Notes: generated by a model not told the origin, from the sequence alone. Counted from the first letter of the stretch, positions 1-12,869 are shown. The stretch is DNA of 64,000 nt from Datisca glomerata (GCA_003255025.1 QANY01000126.1:187919-251918); one strand, 5' to 3'. Made by a program: numbers and translations.

Positions 1-2
1 AA

Positions 3-938
3 CAGGAATTGTTTAGAATCTTAGAAACAATAGATTATTATGACAGTAATCGTGAAGATTTAGGAGAATATGAAACCCCTGAATCCTCTGAAACTGAATC
101 CTCATGTTCTGACAGTGATTCTCCTAACATCACTATGGGGTGTAGGGATAGTTGTTGTAAAAAAATCAATGTCCTAAATAAAAATGAAGAACAAGAAACC
201 CTCTTGTTAGATCTAATTTGCAAAATTGAAAATCCTGAATTAAAACAAGAATACCTTGAAAGACTTAAGAAAATAGTTCTAAAGAAAGAAAGTGCGAAGT
301 CTACTAATAATAATACTGCAAGTCTTTCACAGACCCTTAAAAAATTCAATAAGATAAAAGGGAAAGAAAAAGAAGTTACCTTACAAGAACTTCAAAAAGA
401 AATTAAAGATATTAAGATTGAAATAAAAGATTTGAAAAATTCAAACATTGAAATAAAAGAAGAATTAAATCTTTTGAAGATAGAAAATCTAATTAACAAA
501 CAAGAATTATGTGAACCTAGTAAATTACTAATCTCGGATAACAAGGATGAAGAACTCATAAACTATCAAGAAGGAGATGAACATTTCATCCAAATCGTCA
601 ATCATATAAAAATAAAAAAATGGCACATAATGGTTGGAATAATCATTCAAGATTTTGATTTTACCACAATGGCTCTTGTAGATTCAGGAGCATATTTGAA
701 TTGTATGCAGGAAGGACTAGTTCCAACCAAGAACTTTAAGAAGACAAAAGAATCATTGTCTTCTGCTAATGGTACTCGTATGCATATTAATTATGAAATA
801 CCCACAGTTCATATTTGCCAAGACAATGTATGTTTTAAAATATCATTTGTCTTAGTAAAAAATATGATTGACAAAATTATCCTAAGTCTACCATTTATTG
901 CTCTACTATATCCATTTCAACAGAGTATGATGGAATAA
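3..938 (+). pseudogene. Caulimovirid coat C-terminus, coiled coil and aspartic protease (5' partial)
   Basis: The frame is open through the left edge, so the true start lies outside the window. From the left: a Ser/Glu/Asp-rich tract, a short cysteine cluster (CRDSCCKK), a Lys/Glu-rich heptad region around residues 105-180 that should form a coiled coil, and a retropepsin-like domain whose catalytic triplet lies in LVDSGAYLNC (Asp codon at 681-683). Caulimovirid proteases release the capsid and RT from the polyprotein. The frame stops at 938 shortly after the protease, and the next recognisable viral residues lie in another frame, so a frameshift near 915 is likely. Confidence 0.8.
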
Positions 939-1099
939 TTACCTATGTCATGAATAAACCAATAAAATTTAAATTCCTCTCTTTTCCCAGTAATGAAAAA
1001 TTAAAAACTTTAAAAGAAAAATTTATCTCAAAATCAATAAATCTCATTTCCTGTAAGGAAAAATAATTATATTTTTTACAAAATGAATTAAAATTTAAC

Positions 1100-2570
1100 A
1101 GAATTGAAGAACAGCTTCAAAATTCTATTCTTCAAAACAAAATTAAAATATTTGAACAAAAAATCTGTAAAGAATTATGTTCTGATATTCCCAATACTTT
1201 CTGGCACAGAAAGCAACATACTGTCAATCTTCCCTATGTTAAGGGATTTGATGAAAAGAATATCCCAACAAAGGCAAGACCAATTCAGATGAATTCAGAA
1301 ATGCTTGTGTTTTGTAAAAAGAAAATTACAGAACTTCTCAATAAGAATATTATTAGAAAAAGCAAATCTCATTATTCTTGCTCGGCCTTTTATGTCCAGA
1401 AGGCCAGTGAAATCGAACGAGGAGTTCCTTGTTTAGGAATCAACTATAAGCCCCTTAATAATGTTTTAGAATTGATAAGATATCCAATACCAAACAAAAG
1501 AGATTTAATAAATAGACTTGGAGATGTAGTAATATTCTCTAAATTTGATATGAAATCTGGATTTTGGCAAATCCAGATAAATGAGAGTGATAAATACAAA
1601 ACAACTTTTATAACCCCATTTGGCCATTATGAATGGAACGTAATGCCTTTTGGCCTTAAAAATGCTCCTAGTGAATTTCAAAATATAATGAATGAAATCT
1701 TTAATCAATTTACTGATTTCTCAATTGTTTACATTGATGATGTTCTTATTTTCTCAAAAACAATAGAACAACATTGGAGGCAACTTGAATCATTTGTTAG
1801 GATAATAAAACAGAATGGTCTGGTTATCTCTGGAAGCAAAATTAGATTATTCCAATCTAAGATTAGATTCTCAGGATTCAAAATACATCATTCTATAATC
1901 ATGCCAATTGACAGGGTAATACAATTTGCTGACAAATTCCCCAATGAAATTCTAGATAAAACACAATTGCAAAGGTTTCTAGGATCTTTAAATTACATAT
2001 CTGATTTCTACAATAAAATGAGAATTGATTGTAAGCCTCTCTTTGACAGGCTTAAAAAGAATCCTCCTCCTTGGACAACTGTCCATACTGATTTAATCAG
2101 AAAAATTAAAACTCATGTTAAGACATTTCCTTGTCTTGGCATTCCCACTAATAATTCCTTTAAAATTGTCCAAACTGATGCCTCTAAAATTGGATATGGA
2201 GGCATCTTATTACAAAAGATTTCCCCAGAAGCACCTGAACAAATTGTTAGGTTTACATCTGGAACATGGTCTCAATCACAAATTAATTACAGTACTATTA
2301 AGAAAGAAATTTTATCTGTTGTTTTATACATACAGAAATTCCAAGATGACTTGCTAAATCAAATATTCTTGTTAAAAATTGATTGCAAATCTGCTAAGCA
2401 TGTTAGAAAAGGATGTAAAAAATATAGCTTCCAAACAAATCTTTGCTAGATGGCAATCTATACTTAGTATATTTGATTTCAATATTGAATTTATTAAAGG
2501 AGTTGATAATTTTGTCCCTGATTTTTTAACACGTGAATTCCTGCAGGGGCAACAAAAGGATGGGGTCTAG
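1100..2570 (+). pseudogene. Caulimovirid reverse transcriptase-RNase H (frameshifted)
   Basis: Reverse transcriptase and RNase H of EPRV-1, which would copy pregenomic RNA into DNA. The frame is open from about 1100, upstream of the first ATG at 1289. Visible motifs are FSKFDMKSGFWQ, MPFGLKNAPSEFQ, the catalytic YIDDVLIFS (YIDD at 1730-1741), the thumb motif QLQRFLGSLNYI, and RNase H motifs QTDASKIGYGG and INYSTIKKE. The frame changes near 2380-2400: the last RNase H part, with FARWQSILSIFDF and FLTREF, continues in the frame ending at 2570. The polymerase core is otherwise uninterrupted, so this copy may be moderately young. A gypsy RT is the alternative, but the sequence is closer to caulimovirid RT and no integrase follows. 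Confidence 0.85.
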
Positions 2571-2589
2571 GCCTTAAGCCTCTGGGAAA

Positions 2590-2790
2590 ATGACCAAAGG
2601 AGAAACCTCCACACATCAATTGGCCCTTAAGGCCCAAATCAAAGAGGAGCCTTCTACTCCTAGAAATACCCAGTTAACGGTTCTTGGGTCCACCAGACCT
2701 AATTACCAAAATGCTTTGGTCAATCAATTTGATCCATTTGCAGTTTCTAAACCATTTGACCCACAATTGGTCATAGTATATCTCAGGTAA
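2590..2790 (+). CDS. Small open frame after the EPRV polyprotein, unrecognised
   Basis: A 66-codon frame just after the RNase H end, starting MTKGETSTHQ and rich in Pro, Thr and Asn. I do not recognise a domain. Some endogenous caulimovirids carry a second reading frame downstream of the polyprotein, so this could be its remnant, but its length is within what chance gives. Probably not a gene. Confidence 0.2.
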   Translation: MTKGETSTHQLALKAQIKEEPSTPRNTQLTVLGSTRPNYQNALVNQFDPFAVSKPFDPQLVIVYLR

Positions 2791-2799
2791 TTCATTTAA

Positions 2800-3430
2800 G
2801 TGATCACAGTAAACAAAGTGCTTAGTATCTCTCGTGGAATACTAGAGATTTGATAAATTTACTTGAGATGTAAAGTATGCAAATTATCATTGCTGGCAGG
2901 TAGAATGAATTTAAAACCTAAGGATATGAAAATATGTATAAATATTATGTCGATAGTAATTAACGTAATTATATACGGTACTATATTATAGACGGACATT
3001 ACATAATGAATAATACGTCAATGATAGTTACATCGAGTAATATAAAATATATTTGGAGTTCAATTATATTTTATAGTGTAGTTAATCATAATTAATAAAT
3101 AATAAATTTGATTATAGATTTAATCGATATAGTTTATTAATTAAGTAGCCAAATATATGTGTGATATAATTCCCGACATGCAACGGCACCTAAGATATTA
3201 TTACATAATGGGAGTTGATTCCCCACATGCAACGACGCCTTTGCATTGGGAGATTTACCTCCCCCCATGTAAAGACGCTAGACGTCCCAACACCTTTGCA
3301 TGGGGGATGCAATGACGTCTTAGACGCCATTGCATAATGGATGCATTTTTTTTACATGAAGTAATTTTTTTATAATCAAAATCATCATGCAATAGTCATA
3401 ATAAAACAAAAAAAATCATGAGTTTGTGAA
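2800..3430. other. AT-rich noncoding stretch with recurring ATGCAACGACGCC-like motif
   Basis: No coding potential recognised. From about 3172 to 3345 the motif ATGCAACGRCRCC and its partial inverse (GGCGT...TTGCAT) recur several times, alternating with CCCCATG tracts. This GC-richer island stands out from the very AT-rich DNA around it and looks like the subterminal region of an unidentified mobile element. Confidence 0.4.
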
Positions 3431-4140
3431 ATTCTCTCTTTCATAATTTTTTACAGGATTTCGAGATATGTTCTGAGTTTTTCTTCATTTTTTCTTTTGG
3501 TGTCAGGCATAGAGTTGTCATATCCATGTACTTTCAAACCACCAACAAAGCACATTACGTATTTCTTTACACCACCAATCTTCTCATTGTATTTGAATAA
3601 TCTCTCTGCCTAAAGCATATTCTACAAGTGCTCATTAGCGAAATATAGGTAAGTGTCATCATGCGTCTCGCATACTAGTGATGCTTGTAGAGCTAGACAA
3701 ATTGCTTATGTTTGTATTGCTTGTAATCTTCATGAGTGTTGGGACGCCGTTGATGATGACAGGCGTTGGGGGGACTTGTGATTGTTCAGAACTTGTTTAC
3801 GACTAGTCATTTTGAATAGAAAGGAACAGAGGAGGCGCATGCAAATTCCGTCGAGAGTGCCATTGAGGAACATGATAAGATGTTTAACATTGTCCAAATT
3901 TCATCATTGGAGCCATGGAGATCCCGATTGAAGATTTGTATTTCCCTTATAGCTGTAGTGTGATGCCTCATTGCTGTAGCGCTGACTACCATAATGGCTG
4001 TAGGATGCCTTTATGAAGTAGCTTTGTCCATCTCATGGACTGCCAGGTCTGCTTGTGATCTTGTGTAACCGTCAATCCAAGAGGAAGTCATGATATATCA
4101 TCCATGTCTAGCCATAATTGTAGTTTTAGTAACAGATCAC
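3430..4140 (-). mobile_element. Internal remnant next to a tRNA-Arg-primed gypsy LTR
   Basis: On the minus strand this follows the primer-binding site at 4141-4158, so it occupies the leader/gag position of the element. No gag motif survives and the frames are short; a 61-codon frame at 3807-3992 shows nothing recognisable. Assigned by position only. Confidence 0.3.
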
Positions 4141-4158
4141 TCCCTAGTGGAGTCGCCA
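4141..4158 (-). promoter_or_regulatory. Primer-binding site, tRNA-Arg type
   Basis: The minus strand reads TGGCGACTCCACTAGGGA, which matches, with a couple of differences, the complement of the 3' end of plant tRNA-Arg(ACG) including CCA. Ogre/Tat-type gypsy elements use tRNA-Arg primers. It lies two bases from the LTR end (minus strand ...CTTGAACA). Confidence 0.7.
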
Positions 4159-4160
4159 AA

Positions 4161-5012
4161 TGTTCAAGAGCTAAGGGGGTGTGACTGTGACGTCATGTGA
4201 GTGCAATTACAAGTGTGATCTAGTCACAATAAATGACAAATATAGCCTGGGAATGCGGAGATTGAGTTTTGAAGGGTGAAAGATGAGCATGTTGAGCCAA
4301 CATTTGTAAGGTGACAAAATGCTCATGGGATGAGGAATTCGGAGAGAATTCTCCAAGTCTACTAAGTGTCAAAAGATCAAAAGTCTTTTACAATGAAAGG
4401 AAGTTCTTTATTTATAGAGAAGCTTCCATGCGAGGTCCACTCCAATTAATTTAGTGTCTAATTGACAGTGGACCTCACGTAATGACACCTCAACAAGCTC
4501 GTTAAGATGACAACGTCCAATCATCATTTGTCATAATTATAAATTATGGGCCCACTATAACGATGAGATAGGCGGTATTCGTCCAGGACCCCTCCCGAGG
4601 GATATCCTAACAACTAAGTCCCTTCCCGCAATGAGAAGAAGACACATCAATAGCCCTCAAAGAGGCCATACTAGTGAAGGGATATACTTTCCAGTATAGC
4701 GAATCTCGTCCAAATCCTACAAGACCACAACCCCCAGACGTGGTCCTAAGCAAGAGACTCACTTAAGTCTTTGTCACTTGACTTAGTGGTTACAAGGATA
4801 TGAGTGATTACATAGAAAGAATAAATAATACAATAAACACTTTGTGTCTGTCAGTCGCTTACGTGGATTCAGAAAACATGTTGAAAAGTCAAAGGTGACA
4901 CGTGCCAGTAATTCATTGGAGTGATATGTACCACATCGATGAGTTGAAATCATAACGGTCAACCATCATATACAAATCGAAACCATAAAACCCATGAAAT
5001 TCTCTTCTTGAC
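4161..5012 (-). mobile_element. LTR of a gypsy (Ogre/Tat-like) retrotransposon
   Basis: Long terminal repeat read on the minus strand. It ends in CA two bases before the tRNA-Arg priming site. A TATA-like box (CTATAAATAAA, at about 4406-4416) sits roughly 250 bases from that end, with plausible U3 upstream and R/U5 downstream. The 5' end near 5012 (TGTCAAGAAG) is a guess from the TG start and needs a second copy to fix it. No partner LTR is visible. Confidence 0.55.
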
Positions 5013-5144
5013 AAATACGCGAAGAACCCAGTTGCATTACATACATTATGAAACAATATATGAAACAACATTACATACATTATGTAAAGAAATATTATAA
5101 TAAAAAATATAGAAACTCACACTTTGCCATTTAAGCATCTTTCC

Positions 5145-6740
5145 CTTGTGCAATTTCTGGAAGTTTCTGTACAAGTGTCTCAAACAAAAAGCATTGTCTA
5201 GATTCAGACACTACATCCTTTAAAATTGGCACAAGCCCCTTTATGAAACAAGTAAGAATAAATTATATTAAGTAAGGTAGAATAAATTATATTTAGCCAA
5301 ATTCATAAACTGGTAAGTAAATAAATCATTAACCTTTTATTGATCTAAAATAAAGTTCCACCTATATCGCCTCAGCAACAGCATGTGCTCAATAAACCAA
5401 GTCCAACTTTCTCGAGTTTCACCCAACAACAACATATGCAATTGGATACATCTCATCATTTTTATCAACGCCCACAATTGCTAGAAGTTTTCCTTGCACA
5501 TAACCCTTTAGATGACATGCATCTCAATAAATCATGGGCCTACAACCCAACAAAAATACTTTCTTGCATGCATCTAAGTATATATACAACCGCTTGAAAA
5601 TTGGTTGGGGAGTGTAGACACAAACACCACATGTACTACCAAGGTTACATCTCATTAACTCTACGCAATAGGTTCTTACCCTACTATATTATTCTCTTGT
5701 TATTCATTCAATAGCTAAGGTAATAAGTCTTCTCACCCTATAAGCTTTGCTCAAACTTATTTCAACTTGTAATTCTTCCTTATTCCTTGCTGCACATTCA
5801 TTAGGTTCATCATTGGATCATTCCTAAAATTTTCCACGTATTTTTTGGCTACCCATTTGGCAGTGACTTGTCTGGTACCAGAAAAGCTCATGTGAAAGTA
5901 TGCTCATTACAAAAAGATTTGACTTGCAATGTCCATCGTCATTCATCAATGAAGCATATATATACCAATCACATCCTTTTACACATTTATACCTCACCCT
6001 TGTCGATTCATTCTTCATCACCCTTACGTCATATCCCCATTTGATCTTGTATGATGTAATTGCTCCTTGAATTCTTTGTGGTTAGAAAAAGCTTGACCAA
6101 ACATAAGCTTTGAGTTCTCCAAGTCTCTATCAGACCTAAAAGATGGATATCTAGGCGGACTCTCGTCATTAGAATTAATTGGAGTATGCAACTCTTCATT
6201 CAATGCAACATCTTCATCCCCTACTTCTATGCCAACCATAAGGAAACCAATAAATATTCTATGTTCATCGTTATATTTAAAGAATTCTTGGAGCTCTAGA
6301 ATTGTATGATCATCATCCAACTCATCATGTCCTACACCCTCCAACTTATCATCGCCTACACCGTCTGACTCACCATCCCCTATATCATCATCTGTCTCAG
6401 TGAAATTGTCTGAATCAACATTCATCCCACCAACATCAACCACATTATGCTCAACAAATATGTCTATGCACTTGCATTTGGTCTTTAACAAATGACCACC
6501 ATATTCAAAATGTCACCATCTATTTTCAACTCAACTAACCCTTTTTGGTTACATATATAAAAGCGAATACAGTCAATAAATCCTAATTCCTTACGTATGT
6601 CATGAAGCTCAAGTATGGAAAACTTATCAAAATCAAGAATTTCAACAATTTGACTATACCCACCAACATAAGTAATCATTGCCCCCTATGTACAATACTC
6701 TCACAAAACAAATTAATAGAAAATGAGCCATCCATTTCAT
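5145..6740 (-). pseudogene. Mutator-like (MULE) transposase, mudrA type, degenerate
   Basis: Decayed MULE transposase on the minus strand. It starts near 6740 with the plant MULE PB1-like domain (YVGGYSQIVEILDFDKFS), then an acidic linker (6024-6491), then the MuDR DNA-binding region (RVRYKCVKGCDWYIYASL, 5824-6021). Beyond that, several frames carry an RLYIYLDACKK-like motif, a first catalytic-Asp region resembling the family's DGCHLKG, and a VVVGETRESWTWF-like stretch around 5400. An intron-like gap lies near 5225-5345 before KGLVPILKDVV. The coding match stops near 5145, so the catalytic C-terminus is missing. Frameshifts (near 6485) and many stops show it is dead. Confidence 0.8.
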
Positions 6741-7260
6741 AACCTGCAAGAGATAACTTTATAGATCAATCTCTAAATACTCAACTCAAATAAACAAACA
6801 GAGTGCAAATCTAAATTTGAGTGGAAATTGTTAACAGTGAGCATGCAATGATTATAAATGGAGCAATTTACAGTCTATATGACAACAGGCAGCCAGATTT
6901 GAGGGTTTCCCCGACAATAAAGCAGCATAGGAAAACAAGCATAAATAGAGAGTAATTTAGGGTTTCCCGGACAATAAACCAGCATCCAGATTCATGGTTT
7001 ACAACTCTTACCATAACCGATTTAAGGGTTTTGGAGCAATTTAGTTAGCTCAATTTGAGGGTTTTGGGCTGTCAAGCTTCAATGTTCTTCGTCGTCGTCG
7101 AGCTTCAGTGCTGGCGTCTGGGCTTCGTTGTTCGTATCAAACTGTCGGGCTGTCGAGGAGGGGAATGGAAGAATGTTTTGGGCAAGGGGATAGAGCAAAA
7201 ACGGCGCCGTTTTGGGATTTAATGGAGGTTAGCCAAAATGAATAGAATGTTAGTTTTAGA
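6740..7260 (-). other. Probable 5' flank of the MULE with AAACGGCGCCGTTTT palindrome
   Basis: Upstream, on the minus strand, of the transposase start. It holds two partial copies of a GGGTTTCCCSGACAATAAAVCAGCAT-like segment near 6900-6990 and a GC palindrome at about 7199-7213. It probably spans the MULE 5' untranslated region, but I could not fix a terminal inverted repeat. Confidence 0.35.
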
Positions 7261-8332
7261 TGGAAAACTAACATTGAGAGTTATAAATGAATAAATTAGA
7301 AGTTTAGAGTTATTAACTATGATAACCGTAAAGTTTAAGGATTTAATTGATAATTTTTTTAAAAACTATTCACTTAACTGTTCTTTTATTTTTATACTCT
7401 TAATGAAAGTTGTAAAGCCCTCTAGAATTATTATTTTACTTATTCACTTATTTTGTCATTATCTAAAGTAACTTCCTATCACTATTGTTCTTTTTTCTTA
7501 TATTTGTTTGTGGTATTTCTTTAAATTATATTCGAACTTGTTCAACTTGCTTTAAAAAAAATTTATCCAATCTACAAAAAATCTGCAGAAATCATTGAAA
7601 ATTCATTAATGTCCTTGGTTTACTTTAATCTGAAATAGATAAATAAAGTGTTTACTTATCATCAAGAAGTTATTTACTTAGGAGGGCATTTATTTTTTTA
7701 TGCTCATCTACAAAGATGATTTACTGTAAAACTGAATATGATGTCTATCTTTTGTCCAACGTCCAACAAATATAAGAGAATGATTGAAAATATTATACAT
7801 TAGAATGTAGCATATCATACTATAAATAAAAGAGTATATTGACGATAAGTAACCATATGTTTACTTATTGATGAGATAAAATGTAATTAAACGAGTATTT
7901 GACGTAGAGATCTCCCATTCTATTTTTATTTTTTTCACCAAAAAGTAAAAGTATGAATTTTCTTGTGTGTATGATGTGTTTTAAAAAATTATTTAAGAGA
8001 TGAATTCTTTTTACATACTATTAAATTGATGGGTAATTTTTGTTCATGAACACTATTTTAAAGACATTTTTGTGATTTTTCCATCCTTTCAATTAATAAT
8101 TGTAAGAATGGTTCAGAAATAAAGAAACATAAAAATGGCCCAAATAAGTATAGAGTAAAAATCGTTTACCTAGCTCTAAATCTATATGTTACACCTTAAG
8201 GACATTTTTGTAAATACTTTAATCGTGAGGTGATACATAGCTTAACTTAGTTACTTGCAATCTTTGATATGTCAAATGGGTAAATTCGAATTGGCGGAGA
8301 ATATCTTGGCTGTTGAGATCGTAATTCAACTA
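7260..8332. other. AT-rich intergenic DNA, nothing recognised
   Basis: No gene, repeat terminus or conserved domain recognised on either strand. Confidence 0.5.
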
Positions 8333-9764
8333 TGTTGGAGTTACGTGATTCACAGATATGAAAATTCATGGTTGGATTGCGAAAACAATAATATCACCTT
8401 ATACTTTATTTATGGGTGTGTGAATAAATAAACTGGGCCTGGTATTCAATGAACAAAGTCATTGATTAAGACTTGTGAATTTTACGAGACAATTCACTAT
8501 TATGTCTTTTTTATTCACAATCAATAAATGAGTTAAGAGAATAATAACAAGAGGGGTACAAATATAATTTTATATCTCCACTTTTGTTACTCATATTCAC
8601 GATGGGTAATATGTTAAAATATTCTGTGAACCGTGAAATAAAAGAATTTATCTACACCAACAGAAAATATAGCACGCATGAATCGAGAGTTGAAATGATA
8701 GCGGCTCTATAGTGGAGTCGTACGATGTCAGAATTAAATAGGTCAAGAATTTATAAAAATAAATTCGCCAGTATTTGAATCCTATAGCTTTGTTCATGTG
8801 GGTCCATTCAGTTCTAGGAATAGCTCATGGGAACAAGAATAGAAGAAACAATATCAGTTAAACCAAAATTATTTTGGTGCCAATGTGTATTTCCTACAGT
8901 CATATATGACGAGTGTTGTCACTTAATTAGTTAAATTTGATTAATTGTATTGAAACTAATTAGCTTATTATTTTCTAATTATTAGATAATTTGTAAATAA
9001 AAGGAATCTAATTAGTTAATTAATAGAGATAAATTAGATTTATCAATTGGATTGATGAATTTTGATACAATACAAACTCTAAGATGATATATACAAAATT
9101 CGTTTGGGGTTAATTTTTGAAACGTTGAAATATGGGGGTATATTTATAAATTCCTAAAATTTATAACTATTGTGATATCAATTTGATTGCCATACGAATT
9201 GTATTAGATACAACACAACTCTAGAACACAATAATTGATGCTGATCAATATAGTGTGTTATTACACAGAGAGAGAAAAAGAGTCGCCCCCCCCCCCACAT
9301 GTTGCCGTCGAATTTTAAATTGAAGGAAGAAAATTTAGATTTTTATTATTCAATCGTTTTGAAAGCTCATACTCAGTTCTTAAACAAATTCCTATGAGAT
9401 ATATTTCTGAAATTAATGAGTGGTTATTGGTGTGAAAAAAATTTTGGAAAATTGGTTCTTGAAGATCGTACTTGGATTTTGGTTCTTAAAGATCAAGCTT
9501 GAAGATTTGGATCTTGAAGTTTGAAGAACGTGAAGAACAAATACAAGGATTTCACCAATTCAGAAAATCTCTGATACATCGCAAAGGTGAAAATTGTTTC
9601 AACTTTTTTCTATTCGTTTCAATATTCGATATGCATGATTGTTTGTTGTTTTTATTTTTAATTATTCAATTCGATTAAATAAGTTTTAGAAAAGACTTTT
9701 GATATTCCATCCACGAACCGTTCATGGTTCAATTTTTTTTAATTTTAAAACCATCGATCCAACA
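8333..9764 (+). mobile_element. Possible solo LTR of a Copia element
   Basis: Starts TGTTGGAGTTACG and ends GATCCAACA, the terminal style of copia LTRs such as the one at 22065-24125, with similar AT-rich composition and a (GA)n/poly-C stretch (C11 at 9286-9296). No primer site follows the end and no target duplication flanks it, so the ends are tentative. It may be a truncated or recombined LTR. Confidence 0.35.
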
Positions 9765-10940
9765 GAAACGAGTGCTCTGATCGTGGTGGCGCACAAGGTG
9801 GAAGATTATGTTCCATTAACAAGGATGCTTCAACCACACGTACGTTGGTGGTCCATGGGTGTCTGGTAACCATGTATGTAAGAAATCCAATATAGCATAT
9901 TATTTCTAGTCGTGAAATTCTTTTTCCTTTCTTCTGCAGGGACCTAGAGATTCTCAATCAATAAGAGCAAAATGTATTATGTGTTTATGTAGCTATTGGT
10001 CAAAAAACATCTTATGCGGCTCAAGTAGTGACCACTTTATAGGAGAGGAGTAATGGAATACACTATTGTGGTAGTTGAAACGGCGGATTCTCCGGCTACA
10101 TTACAATACCTTGCCCCTTATAACATATGAAATAATTTAGTATGTAAGTCCACTTAGCTGGGTCGGGTCAAAATCAACTGGGTCGTAAGACCCGGTTGTA
10201 GTCCATATAGAGAGCGAACAAGGAAAGAAAGAAAGAAAGAAAGAAAGGAAAATTAAGCTTATCAATGATGAAGATAACGATGTAATCCAGAGAAGACAAT
10301 GATGGAGGGGATGCCATGGAAGGAAAAGAAAACAAGAAAGATAGGGATGAGATCAGAGAGAGCAATAAAACAGAGAGAGAGAAAAAGAAGGACATAGATA
10401 GAACGAGAAATCTTAAGGAGAGAATGAAAAAGATTAAGCTTACCAAAATTTGAAGGATGGTGGGAATGCGACGGTGATGAAGCAAATATGGCACCATGAA
10501 TAGAGATGAGGAATAAATTTGCTAAACCTAAATAATTTCATAATTGTGTATTTCAACTTTTCGATAGAAAAATCTAGATTAAGGAAGAGAAAAGAGGAAA
10601 AGAAGAAAGAAAAGAAAGGAAAAAAGAAATTGCTTACCAAAGATCAATGTTAGAGGGCTTCCCAAGTTGAAGCGAAGAAGAAGGTGAAGAACAGAGGTGC
10701 TTTGCTGGTGAAGAAAAACACAAGTACCCCTCAATAACATAAGTTTATCATTCAACCACACATTTTAAACTTCTGAGACATAAATCAAAGATTGGAAATG
10801 AGAAAAAAAATTGACGCAATTGCATGAGCAAGTCGTGAATGAGGAGAATTTAAAGTAGGGTGTCAAGTTTAAGGAGTTAGCACAAAGAAACTTAATGGTG
10901 ATCCTAAGATAACTCTTCCATCAGACAAGGTGAGTTGTTC
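9765..10940. other. Noncoding; purine-rich with (GAAA)n microsatellite
   Basis: The plus strand is strongly purine-rich from about 10200 to 10720, with a (GAAA)n run at 10223-10247 and imperfect GA tracts. The frames on the minus strand here are Leu/Phe/Ser-rich artefacts of that bias. No gene recognised. Confidence 0.6.
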
Positions 10941-12540
10941 CAGACGTTAGGATGGGCTTTCTATTACCAAGAAGAAAGATATAAAGGTATGGTTCGATAA
11001 CTTATCAACTTGATTTTCTTTCTTAGTGAATAACATTTATGTATACACATACTCAAAATGTTTTGAATAATTTTAGAAAGTTGCATGCCTGTTGTTTGCG
11101 AATAGTAATGATGAATTCATTTCATATGGCACTATTATGGACTTAACAAGTGATGGTGTTCTGGTAGGAGAGGGGAATGTTCGTGTGTCTATTAATTTAG
11201 TCATGATTGATGATGCACCATTTCTTATTCTAGTTCCAGATGAGTTGCAGACTGTGGGATGAACTGTGAGGTGTCATATGCCTTGGCCTAAATATCTAGT
11301 TATAATTATAGAGGTAATACTCAGTATTATGTGTTTAGTTATTAATAAGTTGTAAGACTTTTGTGGGAAACATTTTTTATATTTAGGAGGAATCTGTCGA
11401 GAAGAAATCTTCGATAAAGACTATTACATAAAATCTACTGATTGCAGACATTCCACAGGCCCTAAAGTATCTCTATAAATGTGCTAAAAACAAGGGAGCG
11501 ATTGATGCCATCACTATCGAGTATGAGACTGCTATTTTTGGTTATGAGGCTAGAACATAGTACGATAATGCTGATATCATCCAATTTTGTGAAATGTGCA
11601 AGATATCAAGTAATATAGTGTCATTGTACATCGAGTAAGATGCTTAATAATCAACACAATTATTCCATATTTTTTATGAGATATTGCTCATTGCTTATAT
11701 TTTGGAGTTTTATTGTTTGTACACCCCTTATCGAAGGTTGCAAGAGCAAAACATTGACAACTTATTTTCCTTTGTTGAGTCATCGCTCATAGGTGAAGCA
11801 TGAGGCAAGGCGGATGAGAGAACAAGTTACATTGCCGATGTTTTGAGTGTTGACCTGGGCAATATGCTTTGCTCCATATAATCTTTTGCATCATTGGATA
11901 TTGGTCATCATCAATATTCACGAGAACTGTGTATATTGCTTAGACTCTTATTCTGGTGTTAATCATAAAGATCCAAAAAGAAGTTGCTTTGACGTAAGTT
12001 TTATTTCTTAATAAAAACCAAAATGTATTATGCATTATAGTGAAGTATCATTTGATTTCGCTAATCACAGTGGCTTAAAGATAGCTAACGATATGTTAGG
12101 AAGTACAATTAGAAGATCCATAAATTTGGAAAAACTATATGTATTGAGTTATACATTTATTTTGTATATGCCACATGTTTGAAATATTAATTGATATGAT
12201 TAAGTTATATAATAGAGTCCTAAGCCACTGAGAGTGTTGAATGTAGCTATTTTGTTATGTGTTTGATAAAAGAGAATAGTGAATTGCCGCAAGTGTATGA
12301 TTGATATGGTATGTAAATTAGTTATTGTTTCATTGTATTTTCTTTTATCATAGTGTACAGTAATGGCCTAACATAATTGTTACTTTTATGGCAGTACAAG
12401 GATAAAACAACGAATGCACAAGAATAGCTTGGTGAAGTATAGTCTGAATGGGCCGATCATTTCACTGAATATATGCTCTGCTTAGATAACGTTAGGTTAC
12501 TTATTGAGGCATATAGCAAGATATAGGTTTCTCTTTTCTA
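10940..12540 (+). pseudogene. CACTA-type Ulp1-like (C48) cysteine peptidase remnant
   Basis: Decayed gene of the sort carried by plant CACTA transposons, with a SUMO-protease-like domain. In pieces one can read a spacer region (GTIMDLTSDGVLVGEGNVRVS, about 11130), a segment near 11500 (IDAITIEYETAIFGYE), then the peptidase core: LLHHWILVIIN with the catalytic His near 11891, YCLDSYSG with the Asp, and VECSYFVMC with the nucleophile Cys at 12242-12244. A family-typical tail (EWADHFTEYML) follows near 12450. Intron-like AT-rich gaps and stops separate the pieces. Catalytic residues are all present, but no continuous frame exists. Confidence 0.7.
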
Positions 12541-12869
12541 ATTGTGTATAAGTGATTTGGTGTAGTTTGAAACTTTTCATTATAATAGAGTACTAATTTC
12601 AAACATTAGAGATGATTTACAAATTGTTTTAGCACTAACGTGTAACATTAAAACTTACTCTGAATTAATCCCAAAAATTGTGGATTTGATTATGTTGTAG
12701 TCATTTTCTAGTAGAAATATTTTGTGTGGTCAGATTCTCTCAGATGGCAGGATATGGATAATGGTAAAATAATTAGAAATCCTTATAGATTTCTTCCTTA
12801 GATATAATGGTTATGACATAAACCATCGTATTTGTTCTGCTAGTTATTGTTTAAAAATGGGATATGTGT

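Larger units (their letters stand above)
1..2570 (+). mobile_element. EPRV-1: endogenous caulimovirid (pararetrovirus) fragment
   Basis: Integrated, decayed Caulimoviridae-like sequence cut by the left edge. In order it encodes an acidic, cysteine-containing coat C-terminus, a coiled coil, an aspartic protease, reverse transcriptase and RNase H, with no integrase, which is the caulimovirid polyprotein order. RT and RNase H motifs and the stretch VDNFVPDFLTREF near the RNase H end fit the family. At least two frame changes (near 915 and 2390) and stops between protease and RT make it non-functional. No LTR is seen after the polyprotein, which argues against Ty3/gypsy. It resembles but clearly differs from the second caulimovirid at 55705-61612. 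The genus (Petuvirus/Florendovirus-like) is inferred. Confidence 0.85.

Noticed and set aside
8333..9764. A complete copia element here
   Set aside because: No gag-pol frame or primer site follows; only LTR-like ends are seen, so it is listed as a possible solo LTR at low confidence.
10174..10761. Three overlapping Leu/Phe/Ser-rich frames on the minus strand
   Set aside because: They are the complement of a GA-rich microsatellite tract and show no domain.
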